Positions 36,672 to 47,661 of a stretch of 64,000 nt of DNA are shown here, in pieces. Each line of letters starts with the position of its first letter. Within the stretch, counting starts at the first letter, position 1. The position numbers and the translations under genes were made by a program. The stretch is taken from assembly GCA_033675265.1 (NCBI GenBank), contig JAUJYZ010000132.1, forward strand, positions 83,501-147,500, in the 5' to 3' direction. Source of the stretch: Actinostola sp. cb2023. Lineage: Eukaryota > Cnidaria > Anthozoa > Actiniaria > Actinostolidae. Under the pieces are notes generated by a model that saw nothing but the letters and a program-made list of their open reading frames with translations, searched no databases and was not told the DNA's origin.

Positions 36672-37230
36672 TAACTAGCCTCCTATGTAACATGACAGCG
36701 GCAATCACATCTCTGTAAAAATCAACCAATCAGAATGGACCGTTCCCACGGCTGAAATGGACAAGAAACGATCGCGAAATCAAAACATTTTTACGTGCAT
36801 GGAGGATTGTCAATTTGTCTTGGTTTTCGAATTCGGAGGTCGCAATTTTTGACCTATGGTTAGCCTAGTAATAATAATAATAATAACTCACAATAGATTT
36901 TCAGTGTTTACTTAGCAAACTCTTATTTTGTGACTTCGTTTTAATTCATCAATTTAAAGGTAATTTTGTATGTCACAAAAAGATCGTGACAAAGCTCCTT
37001 TGAGTATTATTACAATTCAGTTAAATACAGTTGATAAAAAGCAATATACATGTATTAATCTCGTTGAGTTGTTTAATAAAATAAATAAACGCTATAATAT
37101 TTTTTATTGTGAATTTGTTGACCAAGGAATGAATCCACGGGACTGATTGCAACCATTCGTGAATTTCACTGGGTATCATTTCGGAGCCAGCCTGGGGATC
37201 AGTCCGGGTCCGGTATCATTTCGGAGACAT

Positions 37231-37640
37231 TATGATGATGATGATGATGATTATTATTATTGCTATCGTTATTATTATTATTATTATGATTATTATTATT
37301 ATTGTTATCGTTATTATTATGATGATGATGATTATTATTGATATCGTTATTATTATTATTATGATGATGATGATTGTTATCGTTACTATTATTATGATGA
37401 TTATTATTATTACTGTTATCGTTATTATTATTATTATTATGATGATGATGATGATGATTATTGTTATCGTTGTTATCAGTTATGATGATGATGATGATGA
37501 TGATGATGATTGTTATCGTTATTATTATTATGATGATGCATATGATTATTATTATTATTGTTATCGTTATTATTATCGTTATTATTATGATGATGATGAT
37601 GATGATTATTATTATTATTATATTATTGTTATCATAACAT
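37231..37640. repeat. Mixed (ATG)n/(ATT)n microsatellite, right arm
   Basis: Inverse-complement composition of the tract at 34257-34613, with TTATCGTTATTA punctuation. Part of the fold-back element. Confidence 0.93.
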
Positions 37641-37840
37641 AATTATTATTGAGGAAGAAAGAAGAAGAAAACGGGACTGATTAGGACCATTCCCGAATTT
37701 CACTGGGGATCATTTCAGAGCCAGTCTGGGGATCATTTCGGGTCCGGGATCATTTCGGAGCCAATCTAGACACTTTGGGGATCATTTCGGGTCCAGGGAT
37801 CATTTCGGAGCCAGGGATCATTTCGGGTCCTGTACAGAAC

Positions 37841-39474
37841 CGATATTTATGCAAATATATATACGCAAATATGCGGCGCAAATCGATTTCTGTATAGGGT
37901 GTATATGTCACCGTGTTGCACCGTATATCATCTGTCTGTACCTTAAAATGATCCTCATTCAGACTTTTGTGCATCAAATAAGAACATATTCTTTGTACGA
38001 CTAACGTTACACTGAGTGATTATGATACTTTGTATCTAAAATAATCTGTATACTCGGCTTGTGTTGACTAACTTTCCACTGAAAAAGAGCGGCAAACGGA
38101 GTAAAGTTAAAAAGCCAATATCTAGTCACTGAATCACTTCATCCTTTGCCAAGAGCAAGAAAGGGAATAACGAACGGTCTGAAGATACCGTAAACCTCTG
38201 AAAATAAGCCCTGGCTTTATATTTGCCCAACGTGCCTTTTTGGTCTTACTGACAATGAATAAACCTTTATTTAAACAGGGTTGTCCTTTCAGTGTGTATA
38301 ATACACTGTTATCAATAGGAGCCCTAAATAGAAGAAGAATAGAATCAAGTGATAATGGGCTTATGGGTTTACGGTAGTTAATTGAATTAGACGTCTAAAT
38401 GTTGTTTCGGCTATTAGACTTCATTCAAGTCAGTGAAGTCAGTACAATAGTCTGCAACACACATGCTGATATCGTACACGTTGCTAATGCATGGATCAAT
38501 TCCAGCTGTTACCATCCCCCCCCCCCCCGGGAATACCCCAGGGATTTGTAAGGATCTGTGTCCCAGGGGCGGGGATTTTGTACAACAACGTGGTTACCCC
38601 GGGGGTGGGGGGCGGGGATAACTTGACCGAGCGTATAATCAATGGAGGAATTCATAATAATGGCATTTGTCGGTAAAGAGACTACTTTTGTCGCCGATTG
38701 GCTTGAAAAACAAGGTCTTGCAAAGTTAAAGGCAGTGTTTAACGGCACAGATGACTTCTTATCTCTACTGTTATGGTCAATAATTATTTCTAAAAGGTGT
38801 CTAGCTTTATTGTTAAACATGCCGTTTAATATTATTCAATTGTTGGTTGCTTTTCCGTTGCCCTGGGGCGGGAAATTTGTTATTTCTGGCGGCTCAGGGG
38901 CAGGGCCGAGAAAAAGAAGAAAAAAAAGAAAAAAATCCCCGGGGGTCAGCCCGGGGGGGGGGGGGGGGGGGAGGGGATGTAACAGCTGGAATTGATCCAT
39001 GCATAACAATGTTGCAGTGTCGGTATCTTTCCTTTATCAGAGAAAAAGACTTGTAAGTTGCGGTTCTGCATGAATGAAATATTTGCTCGCGAATAGGATT
39101 TTTATGTTTTTTCTCTGACTGCATTTGCTGTTAAGTTATATTTTAAATATGCATGACATTAATTGTTGGCATGACAACATCCGGGCATGACATATTTGGG
39201 GTCAAGTACTAGGCTATTGAGACTACCCCCCTCTGGGAATCTAATCCACGTGAGAGTGTAGAATGCAGCGTGCATTTAATCCACGCTAGATTCTCAATGT
39301 GTCAAGACGTGTCTTTATCAGGAGTAGTAGCCCAGTAAACAAGCAGCGGGAAAAGCAGCACCCTTTTTGTCCATATGATATAGGCAGGGGAGGAAAAACA
39401 TAAAGGGCGTATTTGCATCTGCGCGCGAAGCCAATTAACAATCGCGCGTTCGATGCGCAAAACTGCCGACTTTT
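37841..39474. other. Gene-free stretch with G/C runs
   Basis: C-run at 38518-38528 and G-run at 38951-38973 border a segment (about 38510-38990) rich in CCCCGGG words that looks like a repeat element. A plus frame at 38642-38995 begins with a coding-like stretch, but I can assign no domain. No other exon recognised. Confidence 0.35.
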
Positions 39475-41040
<1,566 letters not shown>

Positions 41041-41042
41041 AA

Positions 41043-41362
41043 TTGCCCTATACCACTATGACGTCAAATCAAAACAATCTATTGTTTAAACGCTAAGGAT
41101 CATGGTCGCTAGAGGGGGACAAAACAGCAACAACACAAAGGATTTCCCAAATAAATGTATTTTACAGACGGTCTGAAAGCGTTAAAAGTCACCAAACACA
41201 GTAAATATTGTGGGAAAAGCATCGATGAACATAATATCAGGAAACTAGCCAATTTGATATCAAGCGAACCTCAGCAGAGCAGATTTAGTTCAAATTTCTA
41301 TTGTTCTTCACGATTCTGTCCCCCTCATAAATAACCGTTACGTCATAATGGTATAGGGCAAT
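41043..41362. mobile_element. MITE with about 22-bp TIRs ending in a TGACGT word
   Basis: TTGCCCTATACCACTATGAC at the left faces the inverse of TTGCCCTATACCATTATGAC at the right. It is about 320 bp with no coding capacity. The target duplication is obscured by AATT at the borders. Confidence 0.75.
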
Positions 41363-41385
41363 TGTATCGGCGGGGCCAACCACCC

Positions 41386-42421
41386 CCCAAAATGGAGCAT
41401 TAAAGGTGCTTTTCGCGATAACTTTTCATCCCATGTGTTTAGTTTGACCAAACTTCGTATATAGGGTCACCTTATTATGATAAATATTTTTGATGTTTTG
41501 TGACGTCATTATGAATGTGTTATGACGTCATAATGGATGTTGCAATAGTGTAACCATTTTTAGGAATATAGAATCTACTTCATTTATGTAGCGGTAATGA
41601 TACACTTTGTCAAGAGGAGTAGAAAGCCGAAAACCATTTGTCGATAGCATAAAAAATATATTGAGTTATAACAAATTCTATATAAGCTGCCCACCCCTCC
41701 CCTGAATATCATGATGGTTAAAAACATATGGCAAATAAACTCCTTGACGATTTTTTTTTATTTCTGTATAAAATGGATCCATTTTTGTTGTAATATGCAA
41801 GGCTAAAGGGCTTCTAAAATCGTATCATTTTGAAATTTTGATTTTCGTCCTTAGAATAGAACTGATCAGCGATTGTTTAAATTGTGACGTCATAATGCAT
41901 GACGTCACTAAAGTACGATTTATGGAATTAAAGACGATATATAGATACTCGAACATGGAAATGTTTCATATATCCTTTCTCAGTGACAGTACAACCTATT
42001 TCCAATGTTATCTGTACACTCAAGCATAAAATATACAATAAATTAATTAATATCGCGAACTTTCCCAATAGTCTAAAACTGACCGTGCATAACCAAGCCT
42101 TTAGCAAAGTTCAAATATTGATTACTCAGCTAATAGTAACGCTAATAACAAACGGTTTTCGGCATTCAACTCCTCTTAACAACCTCTTTCATCACCGCTA
42201 CATAAATGAAGTGGATTCCATATTGCTAAAAATGGTTCAATTATTGCAACATCCATAGTGACGTCATAAAACATCCATAATTACGTCACAAAACATCAAA
42301 AATATTTACCATCATGAGGTGACCCTATATGCGAAGTTTGGTCAAAATAAACACATGGGATGGTAAGCTATGGCGAAATATACTTTTTACCCACGTTTTG
42401 ATGATACATTTGGGGGGTGTA
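41386..42421. mobile_element. About 1.04-kb inverted-repeat element rich in TGACGTCA
   Basis: Arms of about 275 bp (41386-41660 and 42140-42421) pair with scattered mismatches; for example CCCATGTGTTTAGTTTGACC faces the inverse of AAACACATGGGATGG. The ends contain ACCCCCCAAA. TGACGTCA or one-off words occur near 41500, 41522, 41883, 41898, 42259 and 42281. Frames inside (41838-42258) are short and unrecognised. Arm divergence suggests an old insertion. Confidence 0.75.
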
Positions 42422-42500
42422 TATAGTAATCTATCGTGTGAATGGGACACAAATCTCATCTGCATTCTGCACCCAACTTTTTTATTCTTAACTGTATATT

Positions 42501-42854
42501 CCAGTTTCGAGTTGTTTAGACACCGCTGTACTCCTTGACAAAAGACGCATTTGCTCAGCCCTTAGCCTCAATTCAGTGTAAATTAATTAAGCAAAAATAC
42601 CGACGAGAACGCGAAAAAGTGTTGACATTCAACAATAGAAACTATGCATTTTAAATTCCACACTACTCCGTTTTCGTTTGAAAACGCATCGTTTTTATAT
42701 TGTTCTATATCCTTAAGGGAATCGAAAACAATCAGATCATTACCAGAAACAATAGGAAAACGCAGGTTAGCGTTTTAGTGTGGACGGGGTCCAAGCCTGA
42801 GCAAACTCGTCTTTTGTCAAGGAGTACAGCGGTGCGTAAACAACTCGAAACTGG
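42501..42854. mobile_element. MITE with about 55-bp terminal inverted repeats
   Basis: Left end CCAGTTTCGAGTTGTTTA, on through CACCGCTGTACTCCTTGACA. The inverse ends at 42854. Few mismatches. It lies in the intron just upstream of the rolling-stone-like exon. A related fragment occurs near 12022-12055. No clear target duplication. Confidence 0.8.
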
Positions 42855-42921
42855 AGAATTCTTACCATATCTCCTGAGGCATTTCATGTTACTGACATGA
42901 ATTATCTTTTTTGTTTCTAAG

Positions 42922-43674
42922 TGGTTCCCATTGGCCGCCTTCATCTTTTATCGTCTAACCATTGGGTTGTATTGCTTAGCATGGCTTATCTTCAGCAGCT
43001 CACAAACCAATGGGAAATGGTTTCTGTACGTCAGCAATTGGATCTTCATCTTCATAGCCATCTACTTCGTCATGAGTACAATCTTGTCCATCACCTACAG
43101 TTATTCAGATGAAGCCAAGTACTACAGAAAGATGAAGAGTACAAGATGGGGATCTGAGCCATACATCGAAGGGTTCTCAGGCGACGATGTCCTGGACAGA
43201 AAATCCCCCGCAATGTCTGACGAGCCTAAAAATGAGCTGAATTTCCCTTACAAGATGTTATGGGTGGTGTTCACCATCGCTAGTGTAGGCGCACTACAGA
43301 TAACACTCATCTACTGGAGCTTTTTCTACAATAATACCGGCATCAATGGAATCAACGTCACCTTTCTGATCTTGAACTCAGTCTTCATCACCATCGAGCT
43401 TCTCATTAGTAACATTCCAATAGTTCTGCTTCATTTCTTCTATTCCCATGTTTTCCAATCCATTTATATCCTATTCACGGTGATTTACTGGGCAGTTGGA
43501 GGCACTGATGAAAGAGGTGACAGTTATATCTACAAGGCGTTGGATTATGGCAGGGAACCAGTTTGGGCGTGCATATTTGTGTTCCTGTACTTAGTCATCT
43601 TCCAGATGTTGGCTCATCTTTACTGTTTTTCTCTGTGCAACTTCAGGAAATGGCTCGTTCGTAAGTGCTACTGA
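42922..43674 (+). CDS. Rolling stone-like multi-pass membrane protein, terminal coding exon
   Basis: The exon opens after a pyrimidine-rich acceptor (TTTTTTGTTTCTAAG, AG at 42920-42921) in phase 0 and encodes 250 residues to a TGA stop. The first residues are WFPLAAFIFYRL. Five to six hydrophobic segments follow, with the family-like stretches SNWIFIFIAIYFV, LLISNIPIVLLHFFYSHVF, YWAVGGTD and IYKALDYGREPVW. These match the rolling stone (rost) family, linked in Drosophila to myoblast fusion and otherwise poorly understood; the site is a cell membrane. NNTG and NVT are possible glycosylation sites. The N-terminal exon is missing; I searched by eye for an upstream exon ending before this W and found none. 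The stop context CGTAAGTGC also resembles a splice donor, so an alternative longer C-terminus is possible. Confidence 0.85.
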   Translation, partial: WFPLAAFIFYRLTIGLYCLAWLIFSSSQTNGKWFLYVSNWIFIFIAIYFVMSTILSITYSYSDEAKYYRKMKSTRWGSEPYIEGFSGDDVLDRKSPAMSDEPKNELNFPYKMLWVVFTIASVGALQITLIYWSFFYNNTGINGINVTFLILNSVFITIELLISNIPIVLLHFFYSHVFQSIYILFTVIYWAVGGTDERGDSYIYKALDYGREPVWACIFVFLYLVIFQMLAHLYCFSLCNFRKWLVRKCY

Positions 43675-43868
43675 GTACTCGCACGATCGATATGAGAGTA
43701 ATGAGACTGTCTGCATTACATATGAAGAAAGAAACATTCCCCTTAAATGCTTAAAACTATGTTTTGCGCTCTCTATGTTTTGTACTGAATTATCAAATTT
43801 ACTACAACAATCGACTATCCCCCAGTAGCTTCGCTGACTTTATACCGGTAAATTTGAACCCGCGTAAT

Positions 43869-43870
43869 AG

Positions 43871-43903
<33 letters not shown>

Positions 43904-43905
43904 CA
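43869..43905. repeat. (GTAA)n microsatellite
   Basis: About nine GTAA units, about 195 bp after the rolling-stone-like stop codon. Confidence 0.9.
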
Positions 43906-43965
43906 AGGACTTTATTTAATATTAATAGGTTCGTTTTGCAGCTTGTTACGCGCGTTCGTTATTTA

Positions 43966-44383
43966 AGCCGCGGCTACACGAGCGACTTTTTGCTTGCACA
44001 GGCGACGCGATTTTTTGAAATCGCCGCGCGCGGTGAAAATCGCCCGTGTAGCCACCCTTGCACAGGCGACGCGACACCTGAAAAATTCGCAAAAAAAAAG
44101 TCGCGAGAAATTAAATGAGTTGAACTTTTCGTGACAAAGTCGCGGACTTTGTCGCTCGTGTAGCCACTCTGTAACTTTTGCCTTGCACTCGCGACGCAAC
44201 TAAAGCTTATCTAGCCAATAAGGTGCAAGAACGAAATCGATGCTTTGGTTTTTCAAAATGGCGGCCTTTATCGCCAGCATTTGTCGCCAGCATTTGTCGC
44301 TCGTGTAGCCACCACCGCGCGTTGGTGATTTCAAAAAATCGCGTTGCCTGTGCAAGCAAAAAATCACTCGTGTAGCCGCGGCT
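43966..44383. mobile_element. MITE AGCCGCGGCTACACGAG with TTA target duplication
   Basis: Long terminal inverted repeats (about 70 bp, AGCCGCGGCTACACGAGCGA to CGCGCG and inverse). TTA at 43963-43965 and 44384-44386. The 3-bp TWA duplication fits PIF/Harbinger. The interior repeats GTGTAGCCAC and TTGCACAGGCGACGCG words. Length 418 bp; no coding capacity. Confidence 0.88.
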
Positions 44384-44490
44384 TTAGGAAAGAAATGTAG
44401 GGCAATCATGAAATTACCATGACAACGCGACCTGAAAAGACGGCGCGAGCTTGACGTCATGCAGTTAAACAGGACGCAAATTAAATCAAA

Positions 44491-44552
44491 GGCATCGTGG
44501 ATTACCACCCCCTCCCCCAAAGGCATCGTGGATTACCACCCCCTCCCCCAAA
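44491..44552. repeat. 31-bp direct duplication
   Basis: AAAGGCATCGTGGATTACCA followed by CCCCCTCCCCC occurs twice in tandem without change. Confidence 0.9.
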
Positions 44553-44611
44553 GTTGTGAGCCTGCGATGTACTTCGGCGGCAACGTAATGAAAGTGAGTG
44601 ATCCCAAAATA

Positions 44612-44790
44612 GGCGATTTTCATGATGGCGTCATATACTACAAGTACCAGAATGCTTTGCCCATTTTCTTTTGTTAGAAAATTAGCACCAACTGTCTTAT
44701 TCTCATGAGGGAATAAAAGTCTGAATAAGAAAGAAAATTCCCAAAGCATTCTGGTAGTTGTAGTAAAACAACGTCATCATGAAAATCGCC
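44612..44790. mobile_element. MITE GGCGATTTTCATGATG, TA flanks
   Basis: Inverted ends of about 50 bp (GGCGATTTTCATGATGGCGT and inverse, on to AGAATGCTTTG). TA at both borders (44610-44611 and 44791-44792). 179 bp, non-coding. Confidence 0.8.
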
Positions 44791-44816
44791 TATTAATATA
44801 CCAATGTTGCCCTATA

Positions 44817-44862
44817 ACTCGTGGATTACATAATCCACGTGGATTACATAATCCACGAGTTA
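44817..44862. repeat. Near-palindrome of GTGGATTACATAATCCAC
   Basis: AACTCGTGGATTACATAATCC and CACGTGGATTACATAATCCA follow each other. Two 18-bp near-palindromes are nested in a 46-bp near-palindrome centred on CACGTG. Confidence 0.85.
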
Positions 44863-45162
44863 AACATTTTCACCTTGCGATGCCACTAATTCTAAGCTAT
44901 TTCCTAGTTATGCGTAATGCTCTTCTCGTCATGTTGTCAGTTTGTTTTAGAATAGAACAGTGCATAAGAATAGGGCTAGTAGGGGATTATCTATAATATG
45001 GAAAATATTTTAATTGTGGGTTTAATTTCTAGGATGACAAGGTCTCATATTATCAATTTTAATTATAATTTGTTTATTAATTTGAATATTTTTTTAATTG
45101 AATAAAATACATTTTAGCGTTATGCAAACTGCAGATATTAATTTTCACTATCTATCACAGTG

Positions 45163-45308
45163 TCTGTCCGTCTGTCCGTCTGTCCGTCTGTCCGTCTGTC
45201 CGTCTGTCCGTCTGTCCGTCTGTCCGTCTGTCCGTCTGTCCGTCTGTCCGTCTGTCCGTCTGTCCGTCTGTCCGTCTGTCCGTCTGTCCGTCTGTTCGTC
45301 TGTCCGTT
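45163..45308. repeat. (TCTGTCCG)n microsatellite
   Basis: About 18 units of TCTGTCCG with one TCTGTTCG near the end. A decayed TCTG continuation lies at 45352-45420. The Ser/Val/Cys/Pro open frames are artefacts. Confidence 0.95.
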
Positions 45309-45951
45309 TGCAACCCTGGCAAGCTATTATTTAATTATGTTACCTCAATCAATCTGTCTGTCCGTCCGCCCGTTCGTATATCTGTTTGTCTGTCTGTCCA
45401 TATATCTGTCTGTCTGTCCAGATTTGCTCAGCCATGGTACAAGTACAGTTGATACAGTTCAAGACATGTATCCTAATAAATAAACCTCCAGACATTTTAC
45501 TTCAATTAGCACATGTATATCAATCCCTCACTGCCCGTGCGAATCATGTAGTGTTTGTGTTCTAGTAAACTTGGAACAGTTTGCGTGATATGCGCGCCTA
45601 GACAGAAAAAAGAGCTTTGCTTTGGCGGGACGCATTGTCTGTTCATGCGTTATTGTATTCCTATATTCAGTTTCGTGTTATTTAGCACATGATAACTATT
45701 AGTACAATTCATAATAGTGCTATAATTTTTAGTAGATTTTTCCATACATTTATCATATACATTTTATATATTATTATTCATATGTCTATCTATGTTGAGT
45801 GCTACAGGTTACTCAGTTACATGCTACCCGTTTAGTTGAACGACTCCTAAGAACCACGTCATCTCGACCGCAAAATGTTCCCAGTCGCACTTACTGTATA
45901 TAGGTTTTAATTACTTCTATTGATATCTTTGGCCTTAACTGTATTCTTTAG

Positions 45952-46105
45952 CAATTACAATGTGGCCGGTAAATTTGATTTGAAAAAGAGGATTTTAACT
46001 GAAATGTTGTATGAACGCGATACTGGCATTAGTGGCTTAGCGACTCAACCCGATTCATCAACCAGTCAAGCAACAACAGAGCCTGATGAATTAACCATGT
46101 ATTAG
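45952..46105 (+). CDS. Possible terminal exon of an unrecognised gene
   Basis: After a pyrimidine-rich TATTCTTTAG acceptor the frame runs 51 codons to a TAG. The peptide is hydrophilic (GKFDLKKRILTEMLYERD, then an S/T/Q/P/E-rich tail ending DELTMY), with coding-like base use. One codon would be split with the preceding exon. I do not recognise the family. It does not fit in phase with the alternative donor at the end of the rolling-stone-like exon, so it is probably a separate gene or a false exon. Confidence 0.3.
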
Positions 46106-47661
46106 CATAACACTAGCAAGTAATATAGCTTTAGTGTTGTAACGTACACAAAAGCAGCCGCGAGCTACGGTCACTGTTTAATTAAACAAGGCGTTAGTAC
46201 TCGCGGCAAACGAGTATTACACAGTTCCTAAAAACCACCAAATACGAACACTTAGAGCTTCATAAGCCAAGAAGAGTGTATGTTGGAGACTTGGATCAAC
46301 GATGGCGAAGTTTCACCAAGTTGATAAAAGTTTAATCTTCTTGGAGATTTTGAGAAGCTTGAAAAATCTCATTGGCCTATTGTTGTCAGAATTGGCACCC
46401 AGTTGCTAATACAATGGTTAAATCAAGCTTGCTCTGTACCGCGAGATCTCAGAACAACGGCACTATAATTCAAAGCTAGCTACCGACAGCGGCGAACACA
46501 CCATCTATAATTAGTTACAACTACTTGGACAAAGTTTGGTTGAGTTTTTGAGTGCGATCTTGTCTATAGACTTGTTAGCTTTGTCAGTAGTGTTTGTCAT
46601 TTCCAATCACTCTGTGTAAACCATAGAGTAAACGTCGCTATGACAAGTGTCAAGCCCACTAACATATCTGTGTCAGTCTTACGGTTCAATCTTCGGTGAA
46701 ATGATTAGTGTAAAAACAAAAACTTGTTCGTAACCTGTGTTATTTCTCAATACAAAATATATTTAGGTTATGTTAGCTGGCCTGGCGATGAACAGCTCTT
46801 TTTAATACTTGTCGGCATCCTTTATAAGAATCAAGGTGTCAAACTCATTGAAAAAAGAGTTTCGAGATTATTGGTGAATTTTCAACAAGCCCGTTTATCT
46901 GAAGTTTTGTAAATCATCTGTTAAAATAACTTGAAATTGTTATTGAGATTGTGTACATTATCTATGAAAACAACTTGCAAGACCCAAAACTACTCCGGGG
47001 GATTACTGAACACAAAGACCTAATTTTAATAATTTTTAATTAATTTTCAAAGTAAAACCTGGAATTTCATTAGCTTTCCAGTAACTACATCTTTGGATGC
47101 CTCAAGCAACAAATTTAAGATGAAATACTTTGTTAATATTAATTGTAAAGATAGTAAAACCAGCAATTCTTGAGGAAATACTTCATTGCCTCTACAAATT
47201 TCTGCTCACATTGCTTTTTGGCTTTCTCTTAAATAACTTTAACGTATGTTACAATTCCTATTTACAATAACATTAATCAAACAGCTTAGAACTAGTCCAG
47301 CTTGTTTTAACTTTGATATGATATTCTTTTATAATTTCCATTTGTTACGATAGATTACAATCAATCAGTTCCTTCTGAAATGTGAAACAATTATACGACA
47401 TTGTAGACCGAAATATTATTCCTTAAAGTTTCATAAAAAGTTGTGCTGAATAATTAAACTTTTTCGATGAATGAATTATATATATATATATATATCCACA
47501 ACAGTACCACTGACAACATCAAAAACATATTTTACATCGTTTAAGTGTTCGAGAGTAAACGTCCACTTGAACTACCTGCAAAGGCCTAGCTTTTGTCATT
47601 CTTTTAGGCTCTAGGTTTGTAGTGAGTCATCTTCGGGATGGTATCTATACTATAACAGCCT
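46106..47661. other. 3' flank of Brachyury
   Basis: Expected to include the Brachyury 3' untranslated region, read leftwards from 47661. I see no AATAAA on the minus strand; ATTAAA variants occur near 47025-47045. A (TA)n tract lies at 47471-47485. Confidence 0.4.

Larger units (their letters stand above)
34066..37836. mobile_element. 3.77-kb fold-back element with modular ends and 4-bp target duplication
   Basis: Left end TGTACAGGACCCGAAATG and its exact inverse at 37836. GAAC is duplicated at 34062-34065 and 37837-37840. Each end carries six alternating modules, GGACCCGAAATGATCC and GGCTCCGAAATGATCC. They are followed inward by a shared unique piece (about 34195-34275; inverse 37620-37700) and by AAT/ATC microsatellite arms. 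A further partial module array lies at 37140-37230. A second MITE (35161-36671) is nested inside. No transposase frame. The outer terminal pairing is clear; the microsatellite arms pair only approximately. Confidence 0.85.

Noticed and set aside
38642..38995. Plus frame beginning MEEFIIMAFVGKE with a WLEKQGL stretch, thought of as a SAM-like domain
   Set aside because: Too short and runs into G-rich repeat sequence; the segment lies between C- and G-runs of a likely repeat element.
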